Source: UBA7702 sp040776805 (GTDB lineage: Bacteria > Bacillota > Dehalobacteriia > UBA7702). Taken from it: DNA of 64,000 nucleotides. The DNA lies in assembly GCA_040776805.1 (NCBI GenBank), contig JAXGZS010000006.1, forward strand, positions 62,001 to 126,000, written 5' to 3'. The notes below the pieces were generated by a model. The model was not told the DNA's origin. It saw only the letters and a list, made by a program, of their open reading frames with translations, and did no database searches. Positions 60,240-64,000 of this stretch are shown piece after piece (position 1 is the stretch's first letter; each line of letters begins with the position of its first letter). The position numbers were made by a program, and so were the translations under genes.

Positions 60240-60458
60240 TTAATTCATTTTATCGGGGACAAACTCCGCAATATCAGATAAGCTGCAATCGAGAAGATGA
60301 CAGAGGGCGTCAAGGGTATTGCTGGATACCGACTGATTGGTTTTCAGTCGTTTCATCGTCGAACTGCTGATGCTATAAGATTGTCCCTTATTTCTCAAGG
60401 TGTAGGTGGTGGCCTTTTTCTTTTCCATGGTTTTCCATAATGGAGCGTATGAAATCAT
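60240..60458 (-). CDS. Small XRE-family regulator
   Basis: 72 residues from the ATG at 60458 (AGGAGGT just upstream); the upstream in-frame codons are not needed. HTH: YTLRNKGQSYSISSSTMKRL, then SNTLDALCHLLDCSLSDIAE. It is a paralog of the protein at 48839, sharing the YTLR start, the TMKRLK/TIRRLK recognition helix and the C-x5-C-x-L-x-DIAE end. A perfect 30-bp palindrome lies 38 bases upstream, the probable operator. Function unknown; an autoregulated chromosomal switch or a relic of a mobile element. Confidence 0.8.
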   Translation of the reverse strand: MISYAPLWKTMEKKKATTYTLRNKGQSYSISSSTMKRLKTNQSVSSNTLDALCHLLDCSLSDIAEFVPDKMN

Positions 60459-60495
60459 TGCGTATACCTCCTTTACTTTATCTATATTGTTGCGT

Positions 60496-60525
60496 ATCAT
60501 GACCATAAAGCGTTATGGTCATGAT
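60496..60525. promoter_or_regulatory. Perfect 30-bp palindrome upstream of XRE gene
   Basis: Arms ATCATGACCATAA and TTATGGTCATGAT (13 bp each) around AGCG. Located upstream of the XRE start (-) and of the acyltransferase promoter (+). Operator is the preferred reading; a transcribed hairpin is possible. Confidence 0.7.
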
Positions 60526-60602
60526 TGGCCATTTCGCGAATACCTTTCCGAAAATATATAAGTATGGTTCATGCCATACACTTCTTTGGGGCTATTCCTA
60601 TG

Positions 60603-60631
60603 TTGACAGTGCTGAACTCGAAGTTTATAAT
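60603..60631 (+). promoter_or_regulatory. Consensus promoter of the acyltransferase
   Basis: TTGACA (60603-60608), 17-base spacer, TATAAT (60626-60631), 45 bases before ATG 60676. Confidence 0.85.
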
Positions 60632-60675
60632 GAAAAGACCAAATTGCCGCACTTGAAAACCTGGAAGAAAGAAAA

Positions 60676-61752
60676 ATGGAAAGTTTGCTTGAAGTACATG
60701 ATCATCGCTTACGCAAGGCGGAACTGTCCTTGGCCAATGTGGTGATGTGTTTGTTGGTGGTCTTTATTCACGTTTCCTCGGAGCCGGTGGATTTCCTGTT
60801 GAAGGATAGTTGGCAATATGTAACGGTGGCCACGGCTGTGCACCTCGGGGGTTTTGCCGTCCCCGGCTTCATCTTTCTCAGCGGCCTAAAATCCTTCCTC
60901 CATCATGGAGACACCATCGATTACCTTCAATTTTATAAAAGGCGCTTTATCACCGTAATGGTTCCCTATCTATTATGGTTCTGCGTTTATTGTATTTACT
61001 TTTATATCCATAACGATATCGTTATGGATGTCGGCGCCCTGGCGAAATCATTTTTTCTCGGTACTTTGGTAAGCCCGTTTTATTTTGTTGTGGTCATTGC
61101 GGAATTCTATATGCTGATGCCGTTATGGCGTTGGTGGCTTAAGAGGAGCAGGCCCTTTACGGCGCTGTTCATGGCATTTGTGTTGATGATGGTCAGCAAA
61201 AGCTTGCCCCAGCTGCTGTCCGCGGCTTTCCCGGCTTGGCATTTCCCGCCTCAAAATGTGCTGTTTTCGTCTTTTCTCGTTTTTTGGGTTGGCGGTTGCC
61301 TGGCCGGTAAGTATTACGAATTGTTTTTCCGCGGGCTTTTTCGCGATGCCCGGAAGCTGCTGTTTCTCTTCCCCGCCCTTGCCGCGATCGATACCGTGCT
61401 TTGGCTTTCATCGGCAGAAGTAACTATTCCCATTTTTTGGCTGAACCTCGCGCGGATGAGTTACTGCGCCTTGGCCATCTGTGTTTTGCTGTTCGTGGCG
61501 AAAACGTATCAAACTTGGTCCTTTTTAGGAAGCAACTTTTTCAAAAGACTGGATCGCGCCGCTTACCTGATCTTTCTCAGCCATTCTTTGGTGATTTTTA
61601 TGGTCAACCGTTTTCTCGACAATTATGCCGTGGCTGCTCTTGGCCCGCGCTATTTGATCCGCGTCATGGTGACTTATTCCGTCACGGTCGCCCTTTGTGT
61701 CGCCTGGCAACGGTTGAAAGAGCGGCTTTTTCCGCTGTCTGCAAAAAAATAA
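60676..61752 (+). CDS. Acyltransferase 3 family membrane protein
   Basis: 358 residues with about ten predicted helices. The N-terminus SLANVVMCLLVVFIHVSSEP has the conserved His of the Acyl_transf_3 family (catalytic in OatA-type enzymes). FLSGLKSFLHH and RRFITVMVPYLLWF are the usual second and third motifs, and YLIFLSHSLVIF lies near the end. Such proteins O-acetylate peptidoglycan, capsule or other exopolymers with acyl-CoA. No SGNH partner domain is attached. The start has only a weak ribosome site (AAGAAAG). It stands alone between the XRE gene and the ribosomal operon. Confidence 0.85.
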   Translation: MESLLEVHDHRLRKAELSLANVVMCLLVVFIHVSSEPVDFLLKDSWQYVTVATAVHLGGFAVPGFIFLSGLKSFLHHGDTIDYLQFYKRRFITVMVPYLLWFCVYCIYFYIHNDIVMDVGALAKSFFLGTLVSPFYFVVVIAEFYMLMPLWRWWLKRSRPFTALFMAFVLMMVSKSLPQLLSAAFPAWHFPPQNVLFSSFLVFWVGGCLAGKYYELFFRGLFRDARKLLFLFPALAAIDTVLWLSSAEVTIPIFWLNLARMSYCALAICVLLFVAKTYQTWSFLGSNFFKRLDRAAYLIFLSHSLVIFMVNRFLDNYAVAALGPRYLIRVMVTYSVTVALCVAWQRLKERLFPLSAKK

Positions 61753-61753
61753 C

Positions 61754-61782
61754 TTGACAACAAAAATAATTGCCTGTATAAT
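61754..61782 (+). promoter_or_regulatory. Consensus promoter P1 of rpmG-secE-nusG
   Basis: TTGACA (61754-61759), 17-base spacer, TATAAT (61777-61782), about 210 bases before rpmG. Confidence 0.83.
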
Positions 61783-61916
61783 GAAAAGACAATTACGTGT
61801 GAAAGCATTGAAACTTCGCAAAAGCGGATTTTCGGTGCTTTTTAAAATGGCAAAACCGCCTTCTCTCTTTTTTGGCTCAAAAACAGCAAAAGAGGAGCAA
61901 AAAGCGGAATTTTTAC

Positions 61917-61944
61917 TTGACAGTGAGTGCTAAATTATGATACT
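61917..61944 (+). promoter_or_regulatory. Promoter P2 of rpmG-secE-nusG
   Basis: TTGACA (61917-61922), 16-base spacer, GATACT (61939-61944), 48 bases before rpmG. Confidence 0.65.
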
Positions 61945-61991
61945 CTGAATTGGTACCCTGTCTTAGTATGTTTAATTAGGAGGTGCATCTC

Positions 61992-62141
61992 ATGCGCGTA
62001 GGAATCATTATGGCATGTACGGAATGCAAAAACAGAAATTATACCACCGATAAGAATAAGAAAAATAATCCCGATCGTCTCGAAGTGAAAAAATACTGCC
62101 CCAAGTGCAAAACCCATACGCTCCATAAGGAAACGAAGTAA
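61992..62141 (+). CDS. rpmG: 50S ribosomal protein L33
   Basis: 49 residues, MRVGIIMACTECKNRNYTT at the start and YCPKCKTHTLHKETK at the end. The two CxxC pairs identify the zinc-binding (C+) form of L33. TAGGAGG lies before ATG 61992. It is a component of the large ribosomal subunit near the E site. Order rpmG-secE-nusG-rplK-rplA is standard for bacteria. Confidence 0.95.
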   Translation: MRVGIIMACTECKNRNYTTDKNKKNNPDRLEVKKYCPKCKTHTLHKETK

Positions 62142-62190
62142 GTTCTGCAACCCTTTGTGGAATCGGTAAAATAGCGAGGAAGAGACGCTC

Positions 62191-62463
62191 ATGTTAGCAA
62201 AATCAAAAGCCCAAGCGCAAGCCCAGGCGAAGTCCAAGGCGGCGGCGAGGAAAAAATCTGATGTGAAACTCAAAACCAGAATAAAGAATTTTTTCCGCGG
62301 TGTCTGGGCAGAGTTGAAAAACGTACATTGGCCCACCAAAAAGCAGGTTCTGATCTATACCGGTGTGGTTCTTGTAACCATTGCGGCAGTGATGGTTATG
62401 CTTTGGATCGTTGATTCCATATTGAGTATCGGTATCGAAGGACTGTTGGGTCTTTTCGATTGA
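62191..62463 (+). CDS. secE: Preprotein translocase subunit SecE
   Basis: 90 residues. The N-terminus is Ala/Lys/Gln-rich (KAQAQAQAKSKAAARKK), then the conserved amphipathic segment with FFRGVWAELKNVHWPTKKQV (about 37-56) and one membrane helix (LIYTGVVLVTIAAVMVMLWI). SecE stabilises SecY in the translocon. It is the single-span Gram-positive form with a longer than usual basic N-terminus. ATG 62191 is 49 bases after rpmG; GAGGAAGAG upstream. Confidence 0.94.
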   Translation: MLAKSKAQAQAQAKSKAAARKKSDVKLKTRIKNFFRGVWAELKNVHWPTKKQVLIYTGVVLVTIAAVMVMLWIVDSILSIGIEGLLGLFD

Positions 62464-62489
62464 GTTCATAACGGGAAGGTTTGATTATC

Positions 62490-63014
62490 ATGGAAAAACA
62501 GTGGTTTGTGATTCATACGTATGCCGGTTATGAAAACAAAGTTAAGGATAATTTGGAAAAGCGGGCGGAATCCATGCATATGGAGGATCACATCTTTCGT
62601 GTGATCGTGCCGATGGAAGACGAAATCCAGATGAAGGACGGCCGTAAAAAGGTCATTCAGCGGAAGGTTTTCCCCGGCTATGTCCTGGTGGAAATGATTT
62701 TAACGGATCATTCCTGGTATGTCGTCCGCAATACTTCCGGTGTCACCGGTTTTGTCGGCGCGGGAAATAAGCCCGTACCGTTAAATGAAGAAGAGATCAA
62801 CACCATTTTGGAACAAATGGGGGTCATCGAAGGCCGCGTCAAGATTCAATTCTCCGTTGGTGAGAGCGTCCGGGTCAAGGAAGGACCCTTCGAAGATTTC
62901 ATCGGCGTGGTGGAAGAGATTTTCCCCGATAAAGGAAAACTGAAGGTTTCCGTCTCCATGTTCGGCAGGGAAACTCCGGTAGAACTTGAATTTTATCAGG
63001 TCGAAAAGATCTGA
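62490..63014 (+). CDS. nusG: Transcription termination/antitermination protein NusG
   Basis: 174 residues from ATG 62490 (GGGAAGG upstream). The NGN domain begins WFVIHTYAGYENKVKDNLE and contains VFPGYVLVEM and TSGVTGFVG. The C-terminal KOW domain shows VRVKEGPFEDFIGVVEEI. NusG binds RNA polymerase and links it to the ribosome or Rho. Length is standard. It ends 129 bases before rplK, a gap with some hairpin potential but no identified regulator. Confidence 0.96.
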   Translation: MEKQWFVIHTYAGYENKVKDNLEKRAESMHMEDHIFRVIVPMEDEIQMKDGRKKVIQRKVFPGYVLVEMILTDHSWYVVRNTSGVTGFVGAGNKPVPLNEEEINTILEQMGVIEGRVKIQFSVGESVRVKEGPFEDFIGVVEEIFPDKGKLKVSVSMFGRETPVELEFYQVEKI

Positions 63015-63143
63015 GGACATATCGTTGCGGCGAAAAGTTCAATTTTGCTCCACATAACGGCTGTCAATGCCGTTTTGTTGATGGGAGGGGCGGAATATAT
63101 AACGCTCCGTTATACCACATATCGTTAGAGGAGGTGTATTTGG

Positions 63144-63569
63144 ATGGCCAAAAAAGTTATGGCAGTTGTAAAACTACAAATTCCTGCCGGGAAGGCCAAT
63201 CCGGCTCCCCCTGTTGGTCCCGCGTTAGGGCAGCATGGGGTAAACATTATGGGATTCTGCAAAGAATTCAACGAAAGAACCCAGGATAAAGGCGGTCTCA
63301 TTATCCCCGCTGAAATTACGATCTATGAGGATCGTTCTTTTACGTTTATCCTAAAAACGCCCCCGGCAGCCGTTCTTTTGAAAAAAGCGGCGGGGCTGGA
63401 AACCGCGTCCGGCGAACCCAACAAGAAAAAGGTCGCGAAGTTAAGCAAAGAACAGATCAAAGAAATCGCCGAAACCAAAATGCCGGATTTGAACGCGGCC
63501 GATGTTGATGCTGCCATGCGTATCATCGAGGGAACCGCCCGCAGCATGGGCGTGGAAGTCGAAGAATAA
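63144..63569 (+). CDS. rplK: 50S ribosomal protein L11
   Basis: 141 residues, full length. KLQIPAGKANPAPPVGPALG, GVNIMGFCKEFNERT and TFILKTPPAAVLLKKAAG are the standard L11 blocks, and IKEIAETKMPDLNAADVDAAM (in part) the C-terminal domain. It binds the GTPase-centre rRNA. AGGAGGTG precedes ATG 63144. Followed by rplA, as expected. Confidence 0.97.
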   Translation: MAKKVMAVVKLQIPAGKANPAPPVGPALGQHGVNIMGFCKEFNERTQDKGGLIIPAEITIYEDRSFTFILKTPPAAVLLKKAAGLETASGEPNKKKVAKLSKEQIKEIAETKMPDLNAADVDAAMRIIEGTARSMGVEVEE

Positions 63570-63641
63570 GCGTTATCGTATTCACCTTAAAGATCCGTGG
63601 GAGGATGTATTCATCCAATTGACCACATAGGAGGTAATGAA

Positions 63642-64000
63642 ATGGCCAAACATGGCAAAAAATACAATGATGCTTTAAAAACGTTCGACAGACAGAATCT
63701 GTATGAACCGAAAGAAGCATTCAGTCTTTTGAAAAATACCGCAACCGCCAAATTCGATGAAACCGTCGAATTGCACGTTCGTTTGAATCTCGACCCCCGC
63801 CAAGCCGACCAGCAGGTCAGAGGCGCCATGGTGTTACCCCACGGCACCGGCCGCAGTCAGAAGGTGCTGGTTTTCGCCAAAGGCGAAAAAGCCAAAGAAG
63901 CGGAAACCGCCGGCGCCGATTACGTGGGCGCCGAAGATATGGTGGAAAAGATCACCAAAGAAAGCTGGTTTGATTTTGACGTCGTCATCGCCACCCCGGA
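63642..64000 (+). CDS. rplA: 50S ribosomal protein L1 (3' end outside window)
   Basis: First 119 codons of L1: MAKHGKKYNDALKTFDRQ, FDETVELHVRLNLDPRQADQ, RGAMVLPHGTGRSQKVLVFA and GADYVGAEDMVEKI. L1 binds 23S rRNA at the stalk and autoregulates this operon by binding its own mRNA. TAGGAGG lies before ATG 63642. The gene runs past the last base of the window. Confidence 0.95.
   Translation, partial: MAKHGKKYNDALKTFDRQNLYEPKEAFSLLKNTATAKFDETVELHVRLNLDPRQADQQVRGAMVLPHGTGRSQKVLVFAKGEKAKEAETAGADYVGAEDMVEKITKESWFDFDVVIATP

Noticed and set aside
60515..60745. 76-codon frame before the acyltransferase
   Set aside because: It spans the palindrome and the TTGACA-17-TATAAT promoter and overlaps the acyltransferase start; no ribosome site.
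61783..61991. Possible tRNA gene before rpmG, as seen in many bacteria
   Set aside because: No cloverleaf or GTTCGAATC-type T-loop is present; the stretch holds only A/T-rich leader and a second promoter.

Overview
The window looks like a chromosomal segment of an anaerobic, moderately GC-rich Bacillota (Clostridia-like, possibly Negativicutes). Signs of this are a 2-oxoacid:ferredoxin oxidoreductase, a hybrid-cluster protein, a T-box leader, SLH surface proteins, an Rrf2 regulator of methionine synthesis and the rpmG-secE-nusG-rplK-rplA order. I do not assign a genus. Many promoters fit TTGACA-17-TATAAT closely. No tRNA, rRNA or CRISPR array was recognised.

Layout. 1-8.3 kb: 3' end of gyrA, an AI-2E-type permease, a class V aminotransferase, a PTS IIC-like permease, ychF (-) and a cation:proton antiporter (-). 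8.4-11.5 kb (all -): a J-domain/DUF5685/zinc-ribbon operon and two MarR regulators. 11.6-17.9 kb: a nickel-associated region with DUF3842, a CooT-like protein and a five-gene Nik/Opp-type ABC importer; two of its transcripts begin with the same uncharacterised leader plus terminator. 18-21.8 kb (-): a hybrid-cluster protein with an unusual ~700-residue repeat-rich tail. 21.9-26.7 kb: PadR/DUF1700/DUF4097 and a MalT-like LuxR regulator. 26.8-28.4 kb: an IS1182-type element. 28.5-32.4 kb: a large SLH/GLUG surface protein.

32.6-43.6 kb: a metabolic block. It contains an FAD oxidoreductase, two paralogous HTH-cupin-CoA ligase fusions (the second under a T-box), a P-loop ATPase, VorDBAC-type 2-oxoacid:ferredoxin oxidoreductase subunits and an amidohydrolase. 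T-box control suggests an anabolic role: exogenous acids are activated to acyl-CoA and reductively carboxylated to 2-oxoacids for amino-acid synthesis. 43.6-48.8 kb: a decaying mosaic array with an SLH-phospholipase C pseudogene and five copies of a small membrane-anchored protein, separated by remnants of the phospholipase 3' end.

48.8-54.7 kb: two small genes, metY-rrf2 and metA (the O-acetylhomoserine route to methionine), and an LtaS-like sulfatase. 55-60.1 kb: carA followed by a carB-dapF gene fusion whose DapF part has Gly where the first catalytic Cys is expected. 60.2-64 kb: a small XRE regulator with a perfect palindrome, an acyltransferase, and rpmG-secE-nusG-rplK-rplA, the last cut by the window edge.

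The strongest candidates for something undescribed are the T-box-controlled acid-salvage cluster, the CarB-DapF fusion, the tailed Hcp, the shared leader of the nickel genes and the phospholipase-linked small-protein array.
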